Program-made: the position numbers and the translations under genes
Origin: an uncultured Ruminococcus sp.
Lineage (GTDB): Bacteria; Bacillota; Clostridia; Oscillospirales; Acutalibacteraceae
Direction of reading: 5' to 3'
DNA length: 46,697 nucleotides
NCBI GenBank assembly: GCA_902765625.1
Contig: CACXAO010000017.1
Span: forward strand, 1 to 46,697
In this document: one piece after another, positions 15,600 to 23,323 of the stretch
How positions within the stretch are numbered: the first letter of the stretch is position 1
Layout: every line of letters begins with the position of its first letter
The notes under the pieces: generated by a model
Database searches by the model: none
What the model saw: only the letters and a program-made list of their open reading frames with translations
Told to the model about the DNA's origin: nothing

Positions 15600-17468
15600 T
15601 TATAGATCGGTAATCAAAAATTCGCAGCTTATCGGCTTGAGGTACAGCTTGTGATTCTCGAGCTTCGAGCCGAAGAACACCTGCGCGTTGGAATATCCGG
15701 GCGGTGTGTCGAGAACCATCTCCTCCTGCGACATATTGTAAACGCAGTAGATTGCGGTTTCGTGGTCGTGGCGGATATAAGCAAGCCGCTTGCCCTGAGC
15801 GTAGGCGTTGATAAACTCTCCGTCCCACAGCGCCGAGCAGCTTGCCCTGAGCTTTCCGAGGCGCGCATGGTACTCAACCATCTCCTTGTCCTCCCTGCCC
15901 CACGGGTAGCAGCAGCGGTTGAACGGGTCCTTGTAGCCCTCCAGACCTGCCTCGTCGCCGTAGTAAACGCAGGGGAAGCCCGGCAGGGTGAACTGCATGG
16001 CGGCGGCGATTTTGAGCAGCTTCAGACCGTACTCTCTCTGCTCCTTCGACATCTTCGTTTTCGCCTGCCATTCTCTGTCTCTGCCGTTGAGCGGTTCGCC
16101 CGCGAGGAGAGTGAGAACGCGCTCGGTGTCGTGAGTTGAAAGCGAGTTCATCAGCACGCGCAGAACGGGTCTGGGGTAGTTTTCGATGACGCTCATGATG
16201 GTCGCCATTGTGTAGCGCGCGTCCTGACCGCGGCAGAAGTCGATGATAGCGCCGCGGAAAACGTAGTTCATAACGGAGTCGAGCTGATATCCGAGCAGGA
16301 ACTTGCGCCTTGCGCCGTAGCTCTCCTTGTTGCTCGCGTCCTCCCAGACCTCGCCGATTACGATCGCCTCGGGATTCTCAGCCTTGACGCTGTTGCGCAG
16401 GTTTTCGAGGAACTCGTCGGGCAGCTCGTCGGCGACGTCGAGTCTCCAGCCCGAATTGCCCAGTCGCATATACTTGCGGACTATGCCGTCCTCGCCGTTG
16501 ATATATTCGTTGAACGCAGGCGAGGTCTCGATGACCTCGGGCAGGGTGTAGAAACCCCACCAGCTGTGGTAATTGTCGGGCCACTCGTAGAACTTGTACC
16601 AGCTGTAATAAGGCGAATTGCGGTCGCGGTAAGCGCCGCCGTCGCCGTAGCGGCCGGAGCGGTTGAAGTAAACGCTGTCGGAACCCGTGTGAGAGAAAAC
16701 GCCGTCGTTGATAACGTGGATTCCGCGCACCTTAGCCTTCCTGCACAGCTCAACAAAGTCCTCCTCGGTGCCGAGGATGGGGTCGATGTGCGAGTAATCG
16801 CCGGTGTCGTAGCGGTGGTTTGAGTACGCCTCGCCGATAGGATTGAGGTAGATGCAGCTCACGCCGAGGCTCTCGAGGTAGTCGAGCTTTTGGGTGATTC
16901 CCTTGAGGTCGCCCATAAAAAAGTCGGAGTTAGTTATCTCGCCGTTCTCGTTGGGCTGCCAGACGGGAAGCGAGTACCAGTCCTTGTTGCGAGTAAAGTC
17001 GGTGCGCGTAAGCTTCTTTTCCTCGCCGCTGAAATTGAAGCGGTCGGGAAAAATCTGGTACATCACGCCGCCGACAGGCCATTTCGGAGTTTCAAAGCCC
17101 TTTTTGTAGCAGGTGAGCTGCCAGCTTCTGCCGGGCGAATCCTCGATGGTGCTGATTTTGTATGCGTCGGCAGGCTGCAGATAACGGTTGCCGGTGGGTG
17201 TTTGCAGACGGAAGCCGTACCAGTAAAGACCGACGCGGTCGGGAGTAAATTCGCACTCCCAGATTTCGGTCGTATCGTCAAACGCGCCGCACCAGATGAG
17301 CTTGATGTACTCCCAGTTGTAGTCATAGTCGTATTTGACGCACAGCTCGGTATATTTCGAGCGTTCCGCACGCGGTAAGAGAATGCGGAAGTGCACGGTA
17401 GTGCCTTGTTCAACAGCGCCGAAAGGCGTTCGGTAGAACAATTTTTGCGAGTCAAACGGTATAGGCAT
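15600..17468 (-). CDS. glycoside hydrolase family 13 (neopullulanase/cyclomaltodextrinase-like)
   Basis: A cytoplasmic alpha-glucan hydrolase of about 622 residues; no signal peptide is visible. An N-terminal beta-sandwich of about 130 residues (CBM34-like position) precedes the (beta/alpha)8 barrel starting near VMYQIFPDRF. The catalytic triad is visible: nucleophile D344 in WRLDVADE, acid/base E373 in IGEVWED, and D447 in STHDTER. A C-terminal beta domain follows. This layout fits enzymes that cut maltodextrins, pullulan or cyclodextrins inside the cell. The start at 17468 is chosen because GGAGGAGGG lies 7 bases upstream; a longer frame adds 12 residues with no ribosome site. It is monocistronic with its own promoter and terminator. 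Exact specificity cannot be read. Confidence 0.93.
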   Translation of the reverse strand: MPIPFDSQKLFYRTPFGAVEQGTTVHFRILLPRAERSKYTELCVKYDYDYNWEYIKLIWCGAFDDTTEIWECEFTPDRVGLYWYGFRLQTPTGNRYLQPADAYKISTIEDSPGRSWQLTCYKKGFETPKWPVGGVMYQIFPDRFNFSGEEKKLTRTDFTRNKDWYSLPVWQPNENGEITNSDFFMGDLKGITQKLDYLESLGVSCIYLNPIGEAYSNHRYDTGDYSHIDPILGTEEDFVELCRKAKVRGIHVINDGVFSHTGSDSVYFNRSGRYGDGGAYRDRNSPYYSWYKFYEWPDNYHSWWGFYTLPEVIETSPAFNEYINGEDGIVRKYMRLGNSGWRLDVADELPDEFLENLRNSVKAENPEAIVIGEVWEDASNKESYGARRKFLLGYQLDSVMNYVFRGAIIDFCRGQDARYTMATIMSVIENYPRPVLRVLMNSLSTHDTERVLTLLAGEPLNGRDREWQAKTKMSKEQREYGLKLLKIAAAMQFTLPGFPCVYYGDEAGLEGYKDPFNRCCYPWGREDKEMVEYHARLGKLRASCSALWDGEFINAYAQGKRLAYIRHDHETAIYCVYNMSQEEMVLDTPPGYSNAQVFFGSKLENHKLYLKPISCEFLITDL

Positions 17469-17513
17469 AAAGTCCCTCCTCCTTTTTGCCGTACGAATGC
17501 ACATATATATTTC

Positions 17514-17541
17514 ATTGTACCACGCTTTTAAAAAAATTCAA
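17514..17541 (-). promoter_or_regulatory. promoter of the GH13 gene
   Basis: On the minus strand TTGAAT (17536-17541) and TACAAT (17514-17519) are separated by 16 bp, with TGG just before the -10. No catabolite-responsive (cre) site was obvious. Confidence 0.55.
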
Positions 17542-17598
17542 CAGTATTTTAACATTTGAACAACGCTGCGGCTCAAAATGACAGCCATGTAATAATTC

Positions 17599-17627
17599 TT
17601 GTCAAGACCTTCCGCCCATGATATAAT
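17599..17627 (+). promoter_or_regulatory. promoter of the zapA-like/U32 operon
   Basis: TTGTCA (17599-17604) and a perfect TATAAT (17622-17627) have a 17-bp spacer. Confidence 0.75.
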
Positions 17628-17658
17628 ATATTATGTATAAAAATTGGAGCGTGGTACT

Positions 17659-18258
17659 GTGAAAAAAAGAGTTAGCGTTCAGCTTGACGGCAGAAGCTAC
17701 GTCGTTATCACCGAGGACGACGAGGAATATGTAAAGGGCATAGCGGCGGAGGTGTCCGAGAACCTGCTGAAGGCTTCCCGTTCCGCCAAAAATCTCGACG
17801 TGCGCGACTGCGCGATACTTGTTGCGCTCGATTTCTGCGACGACAGCAAAAAGGAGAAGCGCCGCAACAAGGATCTGGTCGAAAAGGCCGATCAGATAAT
17901 GCAGCACACAAACGAGCTTAACAAAAAATGCGCGGACTACAAAAGCAGGCTGACCGACGCGATAAACGAGAACACGCGTCTGAGCAAGCGGATACGCGCC
18001 CTTGAGGAGCAGCTGCGCGTGCTGAACAAGGACAACGAGCGGCTCAAAAAATTCGAGCCGAAGAAAACCGATGCGGAAAAGCAGTTTGAGAAAACCGTTC
18101 AGGAAAAGCGCGCCGAGCGCATGATGGGCTATGTGCCGATGGAGCAAGGCTCGCTCTTTGACGACGAGCAGCCGGATGAGCCTGCAAAGCCCGAGCCTGC
18201 CGCGTCTCCTCAGACCTCCGCGAAGCACTCAAAAAAGAAAAAGCATGGAAAGCATTGA
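17659..18258 (+). CDS. zapA: ZapA-like cell division protein
   Basis: A 199-residue protein. Its N-terminal ~90 residues (KKRVSVQLDGRSYVVITEDD onward) match the ZapA fold, which promotes FtsZ bundling at the division site. The middle (about 85-150) is a long charged coiled coil, as in other ZapA dimers. The last ~45 residues are low-complexity, proline- and lysine-rich (ending KKKKHGKH) and probably disordered. It is longer than typical ZapA (about 85-110 residues). The GTG start at 17659 follows GGAG by 9 bases; an upstream in-frame TTG lacks a site. It overlaps the U32 gene by 14 bp, a pairing common in Clostridia. Confidence 0.8.
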   Translation: MKKRVSVQLDGRSYVVITEDDEEYVKGIAAEVSENLLKASRSAKNLDVRDCAILVALDFCDDSKKEKRRNKDLVEKADQIMQHTNELNKKCADYKSRLTDAINENTRLSKRIRALEEQLRVLNKDNERLKKFEPKKTDAEKQFEKTVQEKRAERMMGYVPMEQGSLFDDEQPDEPAKPEPAASPQTSAKHSKKKKHGKH

Positions 18259-20305
18259 GATTTTAGCGCCCGCGGGCGGCTTTGAGAGCGTCATCGCCGC
18301 AGTCCGTTCGGGCGCAGACGCTGTTTATGTGGGCGAAAAGCGGTTTTCGGCGCGTTCGTCAGCCCATAATTTTGACGCGGACGAGCTGAAACGAGCCGTC
18401 GCCTACTGCCACATCCACGGCGTAAAGCTTTATGTAACGCTCAACACAATTGTATTTGACGACGAGTTCGGACAGCTTGCCGAGGCAATCACCCTCGCCG
18501 CCGAAGCCGACGCGGACGCGCTTATCGTGCAGAACATGGGAGTCGCCCGTCTTGCGCGCGAGATTGCGCCCGACCTGCCGCTTCACGCCTCCACCCAGAT
18601 GAGCGTACACACGCCCGCGGGAGTCAGAGCGCTGTACGAAATGGGCTTCAAACGCGTTGTGCTCTCGCGCGAGATGAGCCGTGAGGAAATCGCGGAGTGC
18701 GCGAAAATCCCGATAGAGCTTGAGGTCTTTGTCCACGGAGCGCTGTGCATGAGCGTGTCGGGTCAGTGCTACTTTTCGGCGATGCTCGGCTCGCGCAGCG
18801 GCAACCGGGGAGCCTGCGCCCAGACCTGCCGCCTGCCGTTTTCGGTTCAGGGTCAGAAAAACGGCCACGCCCTCAGCCTGCGCGACAACAGCCTTATTCC
18901 GCGCCTTGACGAGCTGCAAAAAATCGGCGTTTACTCCGCCAAAATCGAGGGCAGGATGAAACGCCCCGAGTACGTTGCGGCGGCTGTCCGCGCGTGCAGA
19001 GAGCAGCGCGACTTCGGCTTCATCACCGACGCGACGGCTGAAATGCTGCGCGGCGTTTTTTCGCGCACAGGCTTCACCGACGGATATTTTTCGGGCAGAA
19101 TAGACAAGGAGATGTTCGGCACGCGCACAAAGGGCGACGTGGTTTCAGCCGACGAAAAGCTGCTTTCATCCATCCGCGCAGGCTACCGCGACGAGGTTCG
19201 GGACGTTGATATCACCGCCTCGTTTTCGGCGCAAGTCGGTGAGCCTGCCGAATTTACCGTGACCGACGGCGCGCTTGTCGTGACCAAAAAGACCGAAATG
19301 AACTGCGAGACCGCGCAGAAGGTCGCGCTCTCCGAGGAAAAATGCCGCGCGCAGCTGACCAAAACGGGCGGCACCGCCTACCGCGTCACCGGGCTGAAAA
19401 CCGACCTCGGCGACAATCTCAGTCTGCCGCTCTCCGCGCTGAACAAGCTGCGCAGGAGCGCTCTTGAGGAGCTTGACGCGGCGCGAAGCGTTCGCCACGG
19501 CTACAAAATCAATCCGCCGAAAGATTTCGGCTGCAAGCCATACCGCCGCAAATCCACCGCGCAGCGCGCGAGGGTGACGGGAACCAAGCTAGGCGCGGCA
19601 TTTAAGGAGCTCGATTTGGTTTTTGCGCCGCTTTTTGCCGACGTAAGGGAGCTTGAGCGGCTGAAAAACGAGGGATTTTGCGTCGGCGTTGAGATTCCGC
19701 GCGGTATGTTCGGACGTGAAAGCGGTATCATCGCTCAGCTTAAAAGGGTTCGCGCCATCGGCATTGACCACGCGCTCTGCGGCAATATCGGAGCCGTCTA
19801 CCTTGCAAAGCAGGAAGGGTTTACAATCCACGGCGGCTTTGGGCTGAACCTCGTCAATACCTACGACCTGCTGTGGGCTGAGGAATACGGCATTGCGGAC
19901 GTTGAGCTGAGCTTTGAGCTGACGTTCGCGCGGATAAACCGCCTCGGCGGCTCGATTCCGAGGGGTATTATCAGCTACGGTCACCTGCCCGTTATGCTCT
20001 GCCGCGCATGCCCGAACAAAAGCGCGGGTATAAGCTGCAAATCCTGCAAAAACCAGAGTAAAATGACGGACAGAAAAGGCAAGCAATTTCCGCTCAGATG
20101 CGACGGCGGCTGCGCCGAGGTGCTCAACTGCGTGCCGCTTTTTATTGCTGAGGAGGAAATATCGAGCCTCTCCACCGATTTCAACATTTGGCGGTTCAGT
20201 GTGGAAAACTATGTGGAAAAAGTGGAAAGAATCACCGATTTCAACCGCTTTTCGATGTTGAAAGATGATTTTACACGCGGATTGTACCGCCGCGGTGTGG
20301 AATGA
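18245..20305 (+). CDS. U32-family peptidase-like protein (RlhA/YdcP type, long form)
   Basis: A 686-residue member of the U32 group. The N-terminal ~330 residues form the U32 TIM-like core (EILAPAGGFESVIAAVRSG) with the signature around FVHGALCMSVSGQCYFS and GACAQTCRLPF, whose cysteines are candidate iron-sulfur ligands. A C-terminal extension contains CRACPNK, CKSCKNQ and further cysteines. The long form with this extension resembles RlhA/YdcP, which hydroxylates 23S rRNA; other U32 members act on tRNA or ubiquinone. Protease activity is doubtful for most of the family. The start at 18245 overlaps the zapA-like gene by 14 bp with no separate ribosome site, so translation is probably coupled. 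A longer in-frame opening at 18131 lies inside the upstream gene. Confidence 0.9.
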   Translation: MESIEILAPAGGFESVIAAVRSGADAVYVGEKRFSARSSAHNFDADELKRAVAYCHIHGVKLYVTLNTIVFDDEFGQLAEAITLAAEADADALIVQNMGVARLAREIAPDLPLHASTQMSVHTPAGVRALYEMGFKRVVLSREMSREEIAECAKIPIELEVFVHGALCMSVSGQCYFSAMLGSRSGNRGACAQTCRLPFSVQGQKNGHALSLRDNSLIPRLDELQKIGVYSAKIEGRMKRPEYVAAAVRACREQRDFGFITDATAEMLRGVFSRTGFTDGYFSGRIDKEMFGTRTKGDVVSADEKLLSSIRAGYRDEVRDVDITASFSAQVGEPAEFTVTDGALVVTKKTEMNCETAQKVALSEEKCRAQLTKTGGTAYRVTGLKTDLGDNLSLPLSALNKLRRSALEELDAARSVRHGYKINPPKDFGCKPYRRKSTAQRARVTGTKLGAAFKELDLVFAPLFADVRELERLKNEGFCVGVEIPRGMFGRESGIIAQLKRVRAIGIDHALCGNIGAVYLAKQEGFTIHGGFGLNLVNTYDLLWAEEYGIADVELSFELTFARINRLGGSIPRGIISYGHLPVMLCRACPNKSAGISCKSCKNQSKMTDRKGKQFPLRCDGGCAEVLNCVPLFIAEEEISSLSTDFNIWRFSVENYVEKVERITDFNRFSMLKDDFTRGLYRRGVE

Positions 20306-20474
20306 TATGTGTAAATTGTGAAATATTAAAATAATTTTTTATCGGAAAAATAGAAATTTCTCCTTTCGAAATATGGGATTTTTTATTTTCCTTTTGATAA
20401 TTTCCTTTTCGAAAAATAAATCTCACAAAAATCAAATTTATGCAGGAAACTGCTCAAAATGAAGGATGGTTATT

Positions 20475-20915
20475 ATGGAACTCAAAATAAGAAAGCTCAG
20501 AGAGGGCGCAAAAATACCACGCAGAGCCACCTCCGGCTCGGCAGGAATGGATCTTTACGCCTGCATCGACGAGCCTATCACCCTTGCTCCCGGTCAGCTT
20601 GCCGTCGTGCCCACAGGCATCGCGATAGAGCTGCCCGACAACACCTGCGCGGCGTTTCTTTACGCCCGAAGCGGACTCGGCGTTAAGCACGGAATCTGCC
20701 TTTCGAACGGCGTGGGCGTTATCGACAGCGACTACCGCGGCGAGGTCTGCGCAGGACTCTGCAACGTTTCGGACAAGCCGTATGTTATCGAGCCTGACGA
20801 GAGGGTCGCGCAGATGGTCATCGCGCCCGTGTTAACCCCCGACATCATTGAGGTTGACGAACTCAGCGACACTCAGCGCGGCGCAGGCGGCTTCGGTTCA
20901 ACCGGACGAAATTAA
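20475..20915 (+). CDS. dut: dUTP diphosphatase (trimeric dUTPase)
   Basis: Hydrolyses dUTP to dUMP, keeping uracil out of DNA and feeding dTMP synthesis. The 146-residue length and motif order match trimeric dUTPases: SAGMDLYA (motif 1), YARSGLGVKHGI (motif 2), NGVGVIDSDYRGE (motif 3), DERVAQMVI (motif 4) and the C-terminal RGAGGFGSTG arm (motif 5). The ATG at 20475 follows AAGGAT by about 8 bases; the frame opens two codons earlier without a better site. It is separated from the U32 gene by 169 bp of AT-rich DNA and followed by a strong terminator, so it is probably its own transcription unit. Confidence 0.97.
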   Translation: MELKIRKLREGAKIPRRATSGSAGMDLYACIDEPITLAPGQLAVVPTGIAIELPDNTCAAFLYARSGLGVKHGICLSNGVGVIDSDYRGEVCAGLCNVSDKPYVIEPDERVAQMVIAPVLTPDIIEVDELSDTQRGAGGFGSTGRN

Positions 20916-20931
20916 AAACTGATTTTTCATT

Positions 20932-20957
20932 GGGAGCTTCGGCTCCCTTTTTCTTTT
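20932..20957 (+). terminator. Rho-independent terminator after dut
   Basis: GGGAGC-TTCG-GCTCCC, a perfect stem with a stable UUCG tetraloop, followed by TTTTTCTTTTT. Confidence 0.92.
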
Positions 20958-21037
20958 TGACCCGAAAAACCGACAAATAAAACGCGCGCTGGGGTGTACA
21001 ATAAACCCGATACCTTATATGGCAAGGGGATGTAAAA

Positions 21038-22051
21038 ATGTTTTCATTTGCAAAGGACGTCGGGATCGACCTCGGCACGGCAAACACCCTCGTCTGTATG
21101 CGCGGACGCGGAATAATCCTGCGCGAGCCGTCGGTAGTGGCTGTCGATTCGCACGACGGCGCTGTGCTCGCCGTGGGCACTCCCGCGCGCGAGATGATAG
21201 GCAGAACTCCGTCGAACGTCGAGGCGCTCAGACCGCTCAAGGACGGTGTTATCGCGGACTTCGAGGTCACTGCCAAGATGCTGCAGCACTTTTTGCGCAA
21301 GGCGGTAAAAACAGGCCTTTTCGCGAAACCGAGGGTAGTCATCTGCCTGCCTACGGGCGTAACGGAGGTGGAGCGCAAGGCGGTTGAGGACGCGGCGTAT
21401 CAGGCAGGCGCAAAGCCGCCCGTCACGCTCATCGAGGAACCGATGGCGGCGGCAATGGGCGCAGGTCTGCCCGTAGACGAGCCTATCGGCAGCATGGTGG
21501 CGGACATAGGCGGCGGAACAAGCGAGGTCGCGGTTATCTCGCTGGGCGGCATCGTGTCGTCGTGCTCGGTGAGGGTCGGCGGCGACTGTCTGGACGAGGC
21601 GATAATCCGCCACGTAAAGCAGAGCTACAGCCTGCTTATCGGCGAGCGCACCGCCGAGGATGTTAAAATACAAATCGGCTCGGCGTTTCCGCTCAACGAG
21701 AACGAGGAGATGGCGGTCAAGGGCAGAAGCCTTTCGGACGGGCTGCCAAAGGACGTGACCCTGACCGCCGACGAGGTGCGCGGCGCGCTTTCGCCGCAGC
21801 TCGAAAAGATAATCGAGGCGATAAAAACAACCCTCGAAAAGACTCCGCCGGAGCTTTCGGCAGACATAATCGACCACGGGATAACGCTCACGGGCGGCGG
21901 CGCGCTGCTCAGGGGAATCGACATGCTCGTGGCGCAGCAGACGGGACTGACGGTGCACGTCGCGCAGAATCCGCTCGACTGCGTTGCCGACGGAGCCGGA
22001 AAACGGCTTGGCAAGAGCCGCACAAACGGCGCTAGGCGCTTTGCCCGATGA
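21038..22051 (+). CDS. mreB: rod-shape protein MreB (actin-like)
   Basis: A 337-residue bacterial actin that polymerises under the membrane and guides wall synthesis. Actin-fold nucleotide motifs are visible: phosphate 1 in GIDLGTANTLV, phosphate 2 in VADIGGGTSEVAVIS near residue 155, and the adenosine motif LTGGGALLRGID near residue 285. Length is normal. The ribosome site AAGGGGATG lies a few bases upstream. It begins the mreB-mreC-mreD-PBP2 operon and overlaps mreC by 4 bp (ATGA). The C-terminus (ARRFAR) is short and basic. Confidence 0.96.
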   Translation: MFSFAKDVGIDLGTANTLVCMRGRGIILREPSVVAVDSHDGAVLAVGTPAREMIGRTPSNVEALRPLKDGVIADFEVTAKMLQHFLRKAVKTGLFAKPRVVICLPTGVTEVERKAVEDAAYQAGAKPPVTLIEEPMAAAMGAGLPVDEPIGSMVADIGGGTSEVAVISLGGIVSSCSVRVGGDCLDEAIIRHVKQSYSLLIGERTAEDVKIQIGSAFPLNENEEMAVKGRSLSDGLPKDVTLTADEVRGALSPQLEKIIEAIKTTLEKTPPELSADIIDHGITLTGGGALLRGIDMLVAQQTGLTVHVAQNPLDCVADGAGKRLGKSRTNGARRFAR

Positions 22052-22857
22052 AAAGCCGCCGCAAAAACAGAAAAGCTCTGCTGCTCACACTCATCGCGGT
22101 GCTGCTGATGGGTGTTTTGTCCGTGGGCGACAACTCGCCGCTGAGAACCGCCCTGAGCGCTCTGACGGGAGGGATATTCAGTCTGACGGCAAAGGCGGCG
22201 TCAGGACTCAGCGAGCCGTCGGCAGAGGAGCTTGCAGAGGAAAACGAGCGGCTGAAATCCGAGAACGCCTCGCTGCAAAAAGCCCTTGCCGAAAACCTCG
22301 AGCTTCGCGGAGAAAACAAAACTCTCTGGAGCTATTTCGGTCTGAAAAAGAGCGCGCCCGGGCTTGAGCTGGTGCCGGCGTTTGTTCTGCGCCGCGCGGC
22401 GACCGACGACTTCGGCGGCTTCACTCTGGGCGCAGGCTCAGACCTCGGGGTCAAGACAAACGACGCGGTGATCTGCGAGAGCGGTCTTGTCGGACGGGTC
22501 GTGGCGGTGGACGGCTCGGCATGCCGCGTCGCCACGATTCTCTCGCCCGGCTCAAGGGTCGCGGTGACCGACGGCGAAAGCTCCGACAGCGGAATCCTGA
22601 CAAGCAGAGACGGCAATCCCGCAATTACCCAGCTGCCCGAAAAGCACAACATAAAAACAGGCGACCTGATACTCACCTCGGGCGAGGGCGGCATCTACCC
22701 TCCCGGGATAATCGCCGGCACGGTGAGCGAGCTGAAAACCGACCCGTACGACTCGTCTGTTTACGCGGTGGTTGAGCCTGCCGCGGACTTTGAGGAGCTG
22801 AGCGAAGCGGCGGTGGTCGTCGCCTTCTCCGCGAAAGGAGTGACCAAGGCTGAATAG
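22048..22857 (+). CDS. mreC: rod-shape protein MreC
   Basis: A 269-residue bitopic membrane protein that links MreB filaments to the wall-synthesis enzymes. A basic N-terminus (KSRRKNRK) precedes one membrane segment (about 10-27). A coiled coil of about 60 residues follows (SAEELAEENERLKSENASL). The extracytoplasmic double beta-barrel then shows GLVGRVVAVDG and LTSGEGGIYPPGI. It starts inside the mreB stop (ATGA) and its end overlaps the mreD start, which indicates translational coupling. Confidence 0.94.
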   Translation: MKSRRKNRKALLLTLIAVLLMGVLSVGDNSPLRTALSALTGGIFSLTAKAASGLSEPSAEELAEENERLKSENASLQKALAENLELRGENKTLWSYFGLKKSAPGLELVPAFVLRRAATDDFGGFTLGAGSDLGVKTNDAVICESGLVGRVVAVDGSACRVATILSPGSRVAVTDGESSDSGILTSRDGNPAITQLPEKHNIKTGDLILTSGEGGIYPPGIIAGTVSELKTDPYDSSVYAVVEPAADFEELSEAAVVVAFSAKGVTKAE

Positions 22858-23323
22858 GCGAATTTTGCGCGCGGCGCTCATATCCTCGGAGCTGTTCGCG
22901 CTGTACATTCTCGAAAACACGCCGCAGCTCTCGCTGAATCCCGGCGGCGCAAAGCCGCTTTTTCTCGTTGCGGCGGCGATCTCGCTCACGTCGGACGAGG
23001 TGATCCCGGCGACGGTCTACGGAGCGGTATGCGGCGCGCTGACCGACCTCGAATCGGGCTCGGTCGGCTTTTTCGCGGTCGGGCTGACCCTGCTCTGCTA
23101 TTTTCAGTCAAGCCTGCTGCACACGAGCTTCAAGCGCAATCTGCCGTCGCTGTGGCTGCTCTCGCTCGGTTCGGCGGCGGTGATTTTCGGCGCGGATTTT
23201 CTGACAAGGCTGATTTTCGGCGGCGTTATCTGGCAGCGGTGCCTTATCAGGGCGGCGCTCACGTACCTGTGCGTCCTGCCGCTGTCGGCGGTAAATTTTC
23301 GGAGGAATAACGATGAAGAATAA
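22850..23323 (+). CDS. mreD: rod-shape protein MreD
   Basis: A small polytopic membrane protein (about 157 residues, roughly five hydrophobic helices) that completes the MreBCD complex. No ATG or GTG is available in frame. The ribosome site AAAGGAG (22834-22840) is spaced 9 bases from a CTG at 22850, giving the natural N-terminus MNRRILRAAL with basic residues before the first helix. A TTG at 22865 is the alternative and would drop the NRRI residues. Position between mreC and PBP2 and the hydrophobic profile support the call more than sequence motifs do, since MreD is poorly conserved. It overlaps PBP2 by 11 bp. Confidence 0.85.
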   Translation: MNRRILRAALISSELFALYILENTPQLSLNPGGAKPLFLVAAAISLTSDEVIPATVYGAVCGALTDLESGSVGFFAVGLTLLCYFQSSLLHTSFKRNLPSLWLLSLGSAAVIFGADFLTRLIFGGVIWQRCLIRAALTYLCVLPLSAVNFRRNNDEE

